Shown here: in pieces, positions 1 to 8,124 of the stretch
Numbering within the stretch: the stretch's first letter is position 1
Layout: every line of letters starts with the position of its first letter
Source: Ochromonas danica
Lineage: Eukaryota; Sar; Chrysophyceae; Chromulinales; Chromulinaceae
Assembly: GCA_015146655.1 (NCBI GenBank)
Contig: VKHL01000151.1
Coordinates: forward strand, 29,112 to 67,090
Reading direction: 5' to 3'
Length of the DNA: 37,979 bases
Program-made: the position numbers and the translations under genes
The notes under the pieces: model-generated
Told to the model about the DNA's origin: nothing
Seen by the model: the letters and a program-made list of their open reading frames with translations, nothing else
Databases searched by the model: none

Positions 1-108
1 CTTGACTATTCCCTCTGGAGGACTAGCCTTGGGCATCTGCATGTTGAGCTGCCTGGCAGAGGCCTTCAGCACAGTATTGCGAGCAGCACCTGAAGAAGAC
101 AGCATCAT
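1..108 (-). CDS. Partial gene at left edge, N-terminus only, possible organelle-targeted protein
   Basis: An open frame on the minus strand starts at ATG 108 (a second ATG lies at 105) and continues for 36 codons to the window edge. The peptide begins MMLSSSGAARNTVLKASARQ and is rich in Ser, Ala, Arg and Lys with no acidic residue in its first 30 positions, which resembles a mitochondrial presequence. The product cannot be recognised from this piece. It could instead be an internal exon or a chance frame, because the composition is the only support. It is transcribed away from the ADAT3 gene to its right. Confidence 0.35.
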   Translation of the reverse strand, partial: MMLSSSGAARNTVLKASARQLNMQMPKASPPEGIVK

Positions 109-741
109 CCACCAAGCAAATAAATTAATTTGGCAATGAATAACTTGGTCTAAGAAGACTGTAACAAGAGACATAGGTGTCTTGCATTCAAGACGGCATT
201 TGTATCTCATGCCCAAGGGCAACAAGGAAGACATCCAAATCAAATCCGCAACAAGCAAGTCATGTTTCCTTACCAGTCTTAGCAACGAAGGCAGTGCAAA
301 TAATAATGGACCCCAACATCTATTTTGACAAGCAGGACTTGCAGACCGACTTGTCCTCGCCAGTCATCCGCACCCACTAGACCAAACTACAAGAGCCTCA
401 CACAGCAAGGGACTAGGACTTAACATAACAAACATAGCAGGGTGTGCGTTGCACAAGAAGGACCGTTCCATGGAATTCATAATGGAATCCAACAACAACC
501 TTTTGAGCTGAGGTTGGGAAGGGAAGCGTTAATGCCAACGCTGGTGGTAACGACCTCCTCTCGGAAGAATTCTATCTCGTCTCGTCTCGTCTGCTTTGGA
601 GAGTCGACAGACCTCACAAAAGTGCTGAGCTTGCCTGCCTGCATGTTTTCTGCTCTCTCCGACATGAGTCTCAAACATCCCATGGACTGAATCGTTCCAT
701 GGAATAGAGTGGTGGAATCCAACTCCCCGCCACTTCCACAA
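109..741. other. Gene-poor stretch upstream of ADAT3 containing a decayed duplicate of the ADAT3 5' end
   Basis: I see no convincing gene. The forward frame at 177-380 has no family resemblance. The right half (463-633) is a diverged copy of sequence at 692-889, which covers the start of the ADAT3 gene. The interval lies between the partial minus-strand gene and ADAT3, so promoters for both would be here. Confidence 0.5.
463..633 (+). repeat. Diverged tandem duplicate, left copy (of 692-889)
   Basis: Matching landmarks in order are GTTCCATGGAAT near 465 and 694, GGAATCCAAC, then ATGCCAAC, CTCTCGGAAGAATTCTAT near 559 and 815, and ACCTCACAA with GTGCTGAGCTTGC near 620 and 870. The offset grows from 229 to 256 bases, so an insertion or deletion of about 27 bases separates the copies. 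In the left copy the frame is not kept in line with ADAT3, so it looks like a non-coding relic. Confidence 0.7.
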
Positions 742-889
742 ATGGCAGAAATGGATGGAAAGAAAGTCATTTTATCAGAAGTCTTATTTGATGCCAACTC
801 TGGTAAAGACCTGCTCTCGGAAGAATTCTATGTCCTCTGCTTTGTCTTGCGAGTGGAGAGTCGGAAAACCTCACAAGTGCTGAGCTTGC
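692..889 (+). repeat. Diverged tandem duplicate, right copy, spanning the ADAT3 start
   Basis: This is the partner of 463-633. It covers the ADAT3 upstream region and the first 50 or so codons, including the segment coding LLSEEFYVL. Because this copy is part of an intact reading frame, the left copy is more likely the derived one. Confidence 0.7.
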
Positions 890-1813
890 TCGCAGATCGC
901 CTGCCACTGTTGGATTTGGGCCTGGCCCATCTGAAGAGAGTGAGGAAGGTTGAGAGAAGCAGTGCCTATGTGGAGATATTAGTTGGTCCAGTGAGTGCTT
1001 TGGATAGCATTCCTGAAGATTTGTGGTCAAAGTGTGGTGTGCCAGCCCCGCCTAGCAATGAACAGGAAGAGACAGAGTTACAAGTGTCACCCAACCAGTG
1101 TCCTGAAGTGTTAACATGTCGAGTACCGCGCTTTGAACCCAGCCATCGACAAGAGTTCACAGTGTGGAGTCAGGCCTGGCCCATCAACTTCCACCCTGGC
1201 GAGGAGGAACGATCACGCAACAAGGGCCACACAGAAGAAGAGTTGCGCTACGTCAGTCATCATATTAGCAGGTTATTGGAGATGATGACAAACGCAGCAG
1301 AGGCCAACAGTGGCAGTAGTCCCGCAGTGGCTATTCTGACTAACCCACAGACCACCGCGGCCATCTGCACCTCTCGAGAAGCAGAGGTCAGATTGAGAGA
1401 GCAACATGATGGAGATGATGTTAGCCACCACCCTCTGCTTTGTCCCACCTTATTAGCAGTAGACCAAATAGCAGCTATTGCTCGCAAAGAAGCGCCTGGC
1501 TTTGGTAAGCTCCTCCACGCCTGCATCAATATTTTGTATGATTGCTCGCACTAACAACTGATGCTATGCGATAGAGAGGCTTCCGCAGGGTCATTATCTG
1601 TGCACTGGGTTGGATCTCTTTCTCACCATTGAGCCAAACTTGTTCGCTGCAATGGCTCTTGTGCACAGTCGCATTCGGAGGGTCTACTTCCTCGAGTGTG
1701 ATCCAGTCTTTGGCGCCTTGAAGAGCGGCAATGGGCATCTCCACAGCCTACGCTCTCTCAATCATCACTACAGAGTTTTTCAGGTGTCATTGGAGCAAAC
1801 AGATCATTCATGA
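742..1813 (+). CDS. ADAT3: tRNA-specific adenosine deaminase subunit 3 (ADAT3/Tad3), zinc cysteines replaced
   Basis: In other eukaryotes ADAT3 is the non-catalytic partner of ADAT2; the heterodimer converts A34 to inosine in tRNA anticodons. Two exons, 742-1535 and 1579-1813, are joined across a 43-nt intron and give about 342 aa. Family features are LAHLKRVRK near residue 65, a WP..FHP segment, the first deaminase motif HAC (H259), and in exon 2 YLCTG, DLFLTIEP and MALVHSRIRRVYF, ending with LNHHYRVFQV. The usual PCxxC zinc motif reads PNLFA here (N285, A288), so both cysteine ligands are missing while the surroundings are well kept. The first in-frame ATG is 742; ATG 751 is an alternative. 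The acceptor at 1577-1578 was chosen because it alone restores frame. Identity is secure; the exact splice is less so. Confidence 0.85.
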
Positions 1814-2323
1814 TAAGATGGCTGATGGACGCCTGATTGATAGGTGATCGTGTGTTATTGCTAAATGAGTCCTGGGTGCTTGAGTGTCTTAATGTCTTCC
1901 AGTGTGTTCGATGAACGCATCGTCTTCTGTAGCGTTTAGTGTATGATACAAGTATGTGAGATAAAGAGAGGTGTTTCGTGTCTCTGTGCGAAGTGTACTT
2001 CACCTTTCGCGCCAATGTATCTCTGAGTAGCACTGACTGCTCTATTTATCGAGCATGATTATGGATATCGTGGAACGAGAGGAAATGTTTGGTTTCCAAT
2101 CTTTCGCTTTTGTGTGTCAATACATGTGATCAATGTAGCATGTCCAATGTACATACACAGCATGCCCAATGTAGTACAAGTACAGTGATTGAATGATGTC
2201 TCACACTTCACTTTTGAACTGTTCAACTTATCAATGGAAGCAAAGCCTCATTTCCCTTCAATCATCTAGATAAGCCTGGATTATCCCTAAACACACAACT
2301 CTACACGTCTCATAACATAGCGC
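1814..2323. other. Convergent intergenic region (ADAT3 / CCDC124-like), no gene seen
   Basis: This lies between the 3' ends of two converging genes and should hold both 3' UTRs. It is AT-rich and has no frame with family resemblance. A short imperfect direct repeat, AGCATGTCCAATGTA at 2137 and AGCATGCCCAATGTA at 2159, is the only structure noticed. Confidence 0.5.
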
Positions 2324-3146
2324 TTACACGTCAGCAGCGGAGGGCTTAGAGACTTGATTGTGCGGATTCTCTGGTGCAGTTCTCCATAAGTCAAAGATGC
2401 GCTCCTTGTACTGAGAAAGCTTCAAGCCAGGATGCTCTTCCTTGAGAATAGGCAGCATGGCTTCATAATAAGCGCGATAAGCAGCTTTCTGTCTCCTTTC
2501 AGGATGGTCTTCGTGTCCTCCGTCATTCAGAGAGAGGATGTCAATAGCAGCGTCCAAACCACTGCCATGCTCGAAGTCATCGTCCAGGTGGTTGTTCAAG
2601 GGAACAAAGAAGTCATCTGTGTGATTCATAACGATTCCTTTCGCTGCCAATCGCTTTCTTTCCTCTTCTTCCGCCTACCCTCACAGCCAGTCAAGTCAGG
2701 TCAAGACATGGCAGATGTGATGGCAAGAGAAAGAGTGAGCTAACCTTCTTTTTAGCCTCTCTGAGTTCAGCGGCTTCAGCTTCTTTGCGCTTTCGCTCTT
2801 CTTCTTCTTGCTTCTTCTTCTCAGCCTCCTTCTGTGTCTTGGACTTGGGCTGGTTGGCCAGAGCTGCCTTGAGGAAGTCGAAGTCATCCTTCCCTTTCTT
2901 CTTAGGCTTTCCTGTCCTCTGTATCGCACTGAGCTCAGCTTGTTCAGCGGCTTCAAGAGCAGCCTTTTCAGCAGCTTTCTGTCTGCGCTGAGCTTCCTTG
3001 TCTTCTTCCTCCTTCAGCTTCTTGTTGGATTTGGCACCCACTGACCAGGTAGCAGCTTCTCTTAGCTCGGCATCTTCTTCTGCCTTTCGTGCCTTAGCAG
3101 CTTCGTTTTCAGCTTTCTTTTCAAGAGCTTTAAGCTTGGGAGGCAT
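2324..3146 (-). CDS. CCDC124: CCDC124 / LSO2-type ribosome-associated protein
   Basis: Exons 2745-3146 and 2324-2674 are joined in phase 0 over a 70-nt intron and give 250 aa. The protein starts MPPKLKALEKK, continues as a highly charged Lys/Glu/Ala coiled coil, and ends with the diagnostic globular tail HPERRQKAAYRAYYEAMLP, LKEEHPGLKLSQYKERIFDLW and PENPHNQ, which matches human CCDC124 almost block for block. CCDC124 and yeast Lso2 bind idle ribosomes at the tRNA and mRNA channels and help recovery from dormancy. An in-frame ATG lies upstream at 3182, but MPPK fits the family start better. The 232 bases to the divergent E2 gene must hold both promoters. Confidence 0.9.
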
Positions 3147-3378
3147 GGCTTTTCTCGTCCTTTTCTTTGCGATTGATTTCATTCACTCTTTCCTCTATTT
3201 CCGTATTATGGGAATTTCGTGTTGACTTGCAACGAAATGTCAACATTACGGAAAGACACCTTCAGATTGTCAGATTTGTCTATCTGGCTCCAATTTCTGT
3301 TCTTCTTTCTTCCTCATTTTGTTTTTCCTAACTGGACCGTCACATCATCATCACTGAAGAAGAAGAAAAGCAGTGACC

Positions 3379-3912
3379 ATGCTCGTAACTGCACGTGAAC
3401 AAGGCATCTGCCGAAGACGTGTCAGCAAAGAGCTGAAAGAACTTCAAGAGAATCCTGTGCCGAACATTCAGATCGCCGTGGACCCCCAGGACATCTTGAA
3501 CTGGTACTGTCTCATCTACGGCCTCAGTGACGCCCATTACCTCCATGGAGAGTACATCTTCAACATCAAACTCTCGCCAAGATATCCCTTCGAGCCTCCT
3601 GACTTCATTTTTCTCACTCCCAATGGTCGCTTTGAGTTGCAGAGGAAGTTGTGCTTCTCCAACTCCTCGCACCACAAGGAAACCTGGTCACCCATCTGGA
3701 CGATACGCACTATCCTGTTAGGATTCCTTTCCTTCTTCTTGGAGAACTCTTCCACTGGGCTTGGCCATCTTTCCACGGCAGTTGATGTCAAGCGACAGCT
3801 GGCCGCAGCCTCCAAGGCATACAATGAGGACCACCTCGCATCCATCTTGGAGATGATTCGAAGTCAGAACCCTCCTCTCCCAACCTCCTTCTCGCCACCT
3901 ACTAACACATAA
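3379..3912 (+). CDS. UBE2J2: Ubiquitin-conjugating enzyme E2, UBE2J2/Ubc6-like, without tail anchor
   Basis: A single exon codes 177 aa. The UBC fold is complete: GEYIFNIKLSPRYPFEPPDF, then TPNGRF in place of the usual HPN motif (typical of the UBE2J group), the catalytic cysteine in KLCFS (C92), and ETWSPIWTIRTILLGFLSFF. After the fold the protein stops about 20 residues later at SFSPPTNT, with no hydrophobic segment. UBE2J/Ubc6 enzymes are normally held in the ER membrane by a C-terminal helix and serve ER-associated degradation, so this one would be soluble or recruited by a partner. The start is the first ATG, at 3379. It is divergent from the CCDC124-like gene. Confidence 0.88.
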   Translation: MLVTAREQGICRRRVSKELKELQENPVPNIQIAVDPQDILNWYCLIYGLSDAHYLHGEYIFNIKLSPRYPFEPPDFIFLTPNGRFELQRKLCFSNSSHHKETWSPIWTIRTILLGFLSFFLENSSTGLGHLSTAVDVKRQLAAASKAYNEDHLASILEMIRSQNPPLPTSFSPPTNT

Positions 3913-4230
3913 TGTAAATAAGAGAAAACTAACATTCTTTTATTTCCTTAGCGACAACCATACTGCACCACTACTACACATGCGATTTCACAAATGAACA
4001 TAGATCATATTTAGACAGAGAATTAAAACTCAGAGAAAGAGAATTACATTATCAACGGCAGCCGTCTTGCCCCTTGGTTCCACAATTAAAGGACGTACAC
4101 TAGACTGTATATTAGTACTTTGCTTTTGAGTCTTTCAAAAGGAAGATATCAACACTTGACTTGAACAATTATAAGATTCTTGATAGAAGGGCGGGAAAAA
4201 CGAAACGAATCACAATAGGTAATGGACATA
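3913..4230. other. Convergent intergenic region, no gene seen
   Basis: An AT-rich 318-base interval between two converging 3' ends. It contains AATTAAA-like strings suitable for polyadenylation and no supported frame. Confidence 0.5.
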
Positions 4231-4995
4231 CTAAACATTGGACATGAAAAGTGGAATGTGGGGTGGAGGAGAGGCCACAACTTTCACAATACACCCGTCA
4301 TTGTTCATGTGAAATGATATCTTCATATTCAACTCGAGGTGCAATACTCTAGGAATTATAACAGTGGCGTCACTATTTACCGGTGATGAAAACAGCATAT
4401 GAGTTCCTTTGAGAACTGTGTATAATTCGACGATAGAAGTATCCTCGTGCAGCTGTCGGATGACACGACTGCCTAGAGGCACCAGTGCAAAATCTGGGAG
4501 ATTGTTTGCTGTTCCCTTCACATCCTCGACAAATGCTTGTGGCCCATCGAAGTATAGCGTGGGAAGACCAAATTGCTCGTGCATGTGGCTGGTAATATCA
4601 CAGTGAGGCTTCATGTATCGACAGAAAAACTCTTCAACCACTTGAAAATCTCCGCCATTGAGTACGTTGATGTACATGGAGGGAAAGATCTTGCGCAGAT
4701 CATTCTTCACCAAGCGATTGAAAGTCAATCGAACACGTCTATTGTGTAGCAATCGACGCAGCTTGCGTGCCGACATCACGGGTGGCTTCTCCACAACAGC
4801 GATAGTTGTTACGTTGGCTTCATCGGATGCTTTCTCGTTATTCTTGATAGAGGGGATCTTCTTTTGATCTAATTTGAGCCAAATGGCGGTTATTCGGCAG
4901 TCTACGTCAGGATAATTTGGAGCAGAGCACTAACCTTCGGAATTCACCGAATTTTCATCCAAACTGACCTCCCACACAAAGTGGAACTCTGCCAT
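4231..4995 (-). CDS. Unrecognised 232-aa protein, possible NTF2/SnoaL-like fold
   Basis: Exons 4935-4995 and 4231-4868 are joined in phase 1 across a 66-nt intron; the acceptor at 4869-4870 is the one that gives GAT CAA AAG and an open frame. The N-terminus starts MAEFHFVWEVSLDENSVNSE, followed by a basic stretch SARKLRRLLHNRRVR near residues 52-66. The rest has alternating helix and strand character, with FPSMYINVLNGGDFQVVEEF, then IVELYTVLKGTH and LHLELNMKISFHM, a pattern reminiscent of SnoaL/NTF2-like domains. I do not recognise a family with certainty and give no function. The gene is head to head with family member A, with about 200 bases between start codons, so the two may share a promoter. 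Confidence 0.7.
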
Positions 4996-5200
4996 GATCA
5001 ATTTCGAGCACAATCCACTCCAGGCATCAAGACTTCCGACTAAGACCCGAGACCAAACTAATGATTCATGACGAGCGGGGCATGAAAATAGAGGTGCTGG
5101 AGAAGGCAGTTTCGACTTGAAAGTGCCAATTTGTGAGTTTGGCCCCAGCTGTGCGGGAAGAAGTTCTGTGGGGAGCAGCGCGAGCAGTGCGGGCGCAGGC

Positions 5201-7149
5201 ATGGCGTTGGCAGCAGACCAAGAGAATAATCAGAACAAACAGAAGCAGAGCCCGGGAACCCCCATTGACCTCAGCACGTCATGTCCAGGTCCTCTTATGG
5301 GGGGACAGTGTCTCCTCATGATCTCCCTCCAGGATTGAGGAGTTGCAATTTGGTGGTGAACCAAGAAGCAACGGCCGAAAATAGGGCCCTACTGTCCATG
5401 TTGAGACGCTCCATGAAGGTAATCAGTTTTTTGTTGCACACTTTTCTCGATGCTTACCTTTTAATGCTTTGTCAGATGTCATGTGCGTTAATTGTCGAAG
5501 GAAATGCCAATTTATTGCTATTCAACCTCCAACAACATGCAACGGTCGTCACCTCGGTACTGTCAAATGATATTCGCTGTGACCACAGATTAAAGCCTAC
5601 TGCTGGAAGTCGCATAGGACATGGTATTAGGAAATATTTGGGCTTCAAGGTTGATCTTGGTTATGGTAGTTCGGGTACTTTGTTGATGACATCCCAGCTG
5701 ATAGGAAATTTTGATCCCGTCCACATTGACAATGTGAGAGATGTGGTCAAAATGATTGGAGATCGCTATTCCTTGAGGACTGAAGAAGCTAGACGTGTAT
5801 ATTCTTCTTGCTTGCTGCTACCATCAGTACTGTTGTCCAATGTCGCAGTGTATACCCAACTGGCAACTAGCCTGATTAACCCCATCGATAATTCCAAGCA
5901 AGAATTAAGTGACATGGCTGGGAACAAGCAGATTTCTCCCAATTGGTTTCGCACCCTTGAACGCTATTGCAAGCGTTTGCAAGTGGTGGTGGAGAATATT
6001 AACACTGCCACTGACCGCCTCTCTACCGTGGCTAGACGATACTCAGAACCTGATACCAAGAAGTACTATCTTTCTTGCTTCCAATACCGCTCGGAAGGGT
6101 TTGTGGACCAAGTGAACGAGATGTTGCTGGAGGTGAGCAAGCTGATTCCAGACCACCACCTGAGCTGGACCTTCCATCTGGATGCAGAAGTGGTGGACAA
6201 CAGCAGTGGTCACCGCACTTTCTACCAACACCTCTTCTTCTTCCTGGAAGGCATTTTGTTGCGGTGGTCTGATTGTTGTTCATCTTCTCATATCTTGATC
6301 GAGTTTACACCTCAAGATCGCGTTGTTGTTGATCATCGCCAAAGTTCTGACCTCCCCAATAGCACCTCGTCAGACATGGATTTAGGTTATGTTTCTGTCA
6401 CCTTTACTCCGTTGACTTTTAAGGACGTTGAGGACAGCTTCTTTTCAGCCATTTCTAGGAGTAATGACTTTGTGGAAATCCTCCATACAAGTCTGCACAC
6501 GGTTGATCACAGCGCTGGCCTCGAAATTATCAACAACACGCCTCGTGATAGTTTTCTCACACAGACTGTGGGCAATGCTTTAATTGCGTATCGAATAATT
6601 ATTCCCATGCATGTTTATTTACAAGATATGTCGACCTCTGTTGTGGCGGATAGTCACATGGTCTCAACATCCTTTGAAGCAGCAATTCCTGCCATAAGTA
6701 GTCGTTCTTCCCAACACACTCGTTTGCTGGGTTTGGAAGTATCTCGTCGTTCAGTCTATCATAGTAGCTTTTCTGCGCAGTCTATGAAAGACTTGGTGCG
6801 TATGAGGCGAGCTTCGATTCGATCGGACCACAGCTCTTCTCGTCGGAATAAAGTATGGGCGGAGATTAGCTGTGCTATTGACCTATCTCGTGATACTGCT
6901 CATTCTCCCCTTCGGCAGTCAATTATTTGTAACGATGTCAAACTTGTTGAAGTGGAGGAGGAAGAATGTGTTGAAGTTGCGGGTAACAAAACAGGTGGAG
7001 AGTCACAGTGGATGTTGCCCAGTCAAAAAGAAGATCTTCCTCGTCAATATTCAACAACATTAGAAGTCCCCATGAAGGCTTCTCGCCGGCCTCTTTGGCG
7101 CAGATTATTGTTCTCTCTGTTCTGTTGCTGTTACAGAGGAACGAGATAA
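5201..7149 (+). CDS. GAF-like sensor / degenerate histidine-kinase protein, family member A
   Basis: Three exons (5201-5288, 5333-5418, 5476-7149) give 615 aa. The 44-nt first intron joins two frames; the 57-nt second intron is a multiple of three without a stop. The splice just before MSCALIVEGNAN has phase-0 counterparts in members B and C, which supports it. Residues about 60-175 read as a GAF-like domain (KYLGFKVDLGYGSSGTLLM). Residues 221-328 are the module identical in all three paralogues: a helical part resembling a histidine-kinase dimerisation domain (KKYYLSCFQYRSEGF, VNEMLLEVSKL), then the start of an ATPase-like fold (TFYQHLFFFLEGILLRW). No H-box or N-box is present. The second half of the ATPase-like fold has diverged. 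The tail ends in a basic, Cys-rich stretch, RRLLFSLFCCCYRGTR. ATG 5117 in the same first-exon frame is an alternative start. The signalling role is inferred. Confidence 0.78.
5964..6285 (+). repeat. Identical coding block, copy in member A
   Basis: All 322 bases equal 29547-29868 in member C, and 318 of them (5968-6285) equal the reverse complement of 25062-25379 in member B. I compared them line by line and found no mismatch. The left border lies at the codons for Tyr-Cys-Lys, the right border within Ser-Ser after LLRWSDCC. DNA outside is hardly alignable. A short motif TTGCAAGCGTTTGCAA, with two TTGCAA units, sits at the left border. Confidence 0.97.
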
Positions 7150-8124
7150 ACGATGTGTTTTCTCTTCGAGCATTCCTTCTATTAACAAAACAATTATCTG
7201 GATGTTCTTGTATTTTCATAGTCAAAAGTTATATCATATCAATTCTATCTCCTGTGAGGGATGTTTTCTTATTACCAACTCACATTGTTAGCCATACTTG
7301 TTGATCAGCAGTATCGACTATAATTATCATGTTGTCATTCTTTCGTTCTGCTTCAATCACTGAGAAATACTGTGATGCGTTTTGTTTTATTCATCGATCG
7401 TGCTGCTCCGCTTAAATAGCAAGGCCTTTGACGATTGCTGATGAGTTCGAGAAGTGTGTTGGGAATGTATATCAACACGCTTGATGACATGTGATGGATG
7501 TCACGTTCTTGTGATGATTGGTGATACCATGCGATTTTCAATGGATCTTCATGATCGCTTCCAATAGATTCTATCGGTTTCCGCATTCTGTGCTTACATT
7601 ATGGTGGTATTTTTTAATATTCTGCTTGATTTCTAACCGCTTTGAATGAGGTTTTATAAATGGGCTGAACAGTTGTCAAGCAGAATGGCTTGATTGTTGT
7701 CTCTGACCCAGACAAACTCTAGACAATTAGTTTACTTTGTATTGTTGTGTATTTGTGGGTGGGTGTTTGTGGATTCAAATTGATTTCGATTTAATGGCTA
7801 ATAAATCGTTTCCCATTCATAATTGAGTGTTGTTCATGGAGTAGAGTAGATTCTGTAATTGATTGTCAACCTTTTGCAAGTCACTTTGATTTTCTTTTCA
7901 TCATGTCAAAATTCGTGTGCATGTGAAGCATTCCCTTCATGTCCTTGTACTCCATGGAGGGCAAGTGGAATTCCTTTTCTGGATATTCAATTCAAGTTCA
8001 TATCAATCTATCGAAAAAAGCAATCATGCGAACCCTAAGTAGAGAATGAAATGATATCCATAGTATTAACCATGACTCATCGTTAATTAGTTTAGACAGT
8101 TTTGCTTGTTAGGGTTGTTGTTAT
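7150..8124. other. Long convergent intergenic region, no gene seen
   Basis: This is 975 bases between the 3' ends of member A and ARL13. It is AT-rich. A minus-strand frame at 7353-7586 starts with ATG but has no family resemblance or splice partner. Nothing else was recognised; both 3' UTRs lie here. Confidence 0.5.

Noticed and set aside
709-741. Upstream extension of ADAT3 beginning at 709
   Set aside because: The codon at 709 is GTG; the first ATG in frame is 742. The extra peptide adds nothing conserved.
6032-6283. Antisense frame of 83 codons repeated exactly in all three paralogues (also 25064-25315 and 29615-29866)
   Set aside because: It is conserved only because the sense DNA block is identical. 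It has low-complexity content and no independent support.
5964-6285. Idea that the identical block is a transposon or self-splicing insert
   Set aside because: It is in frame in all three proteins, has no ends typical of such elements, and protein homology continues weakly beyond it on both sides. Conversion between paralogues fits better.
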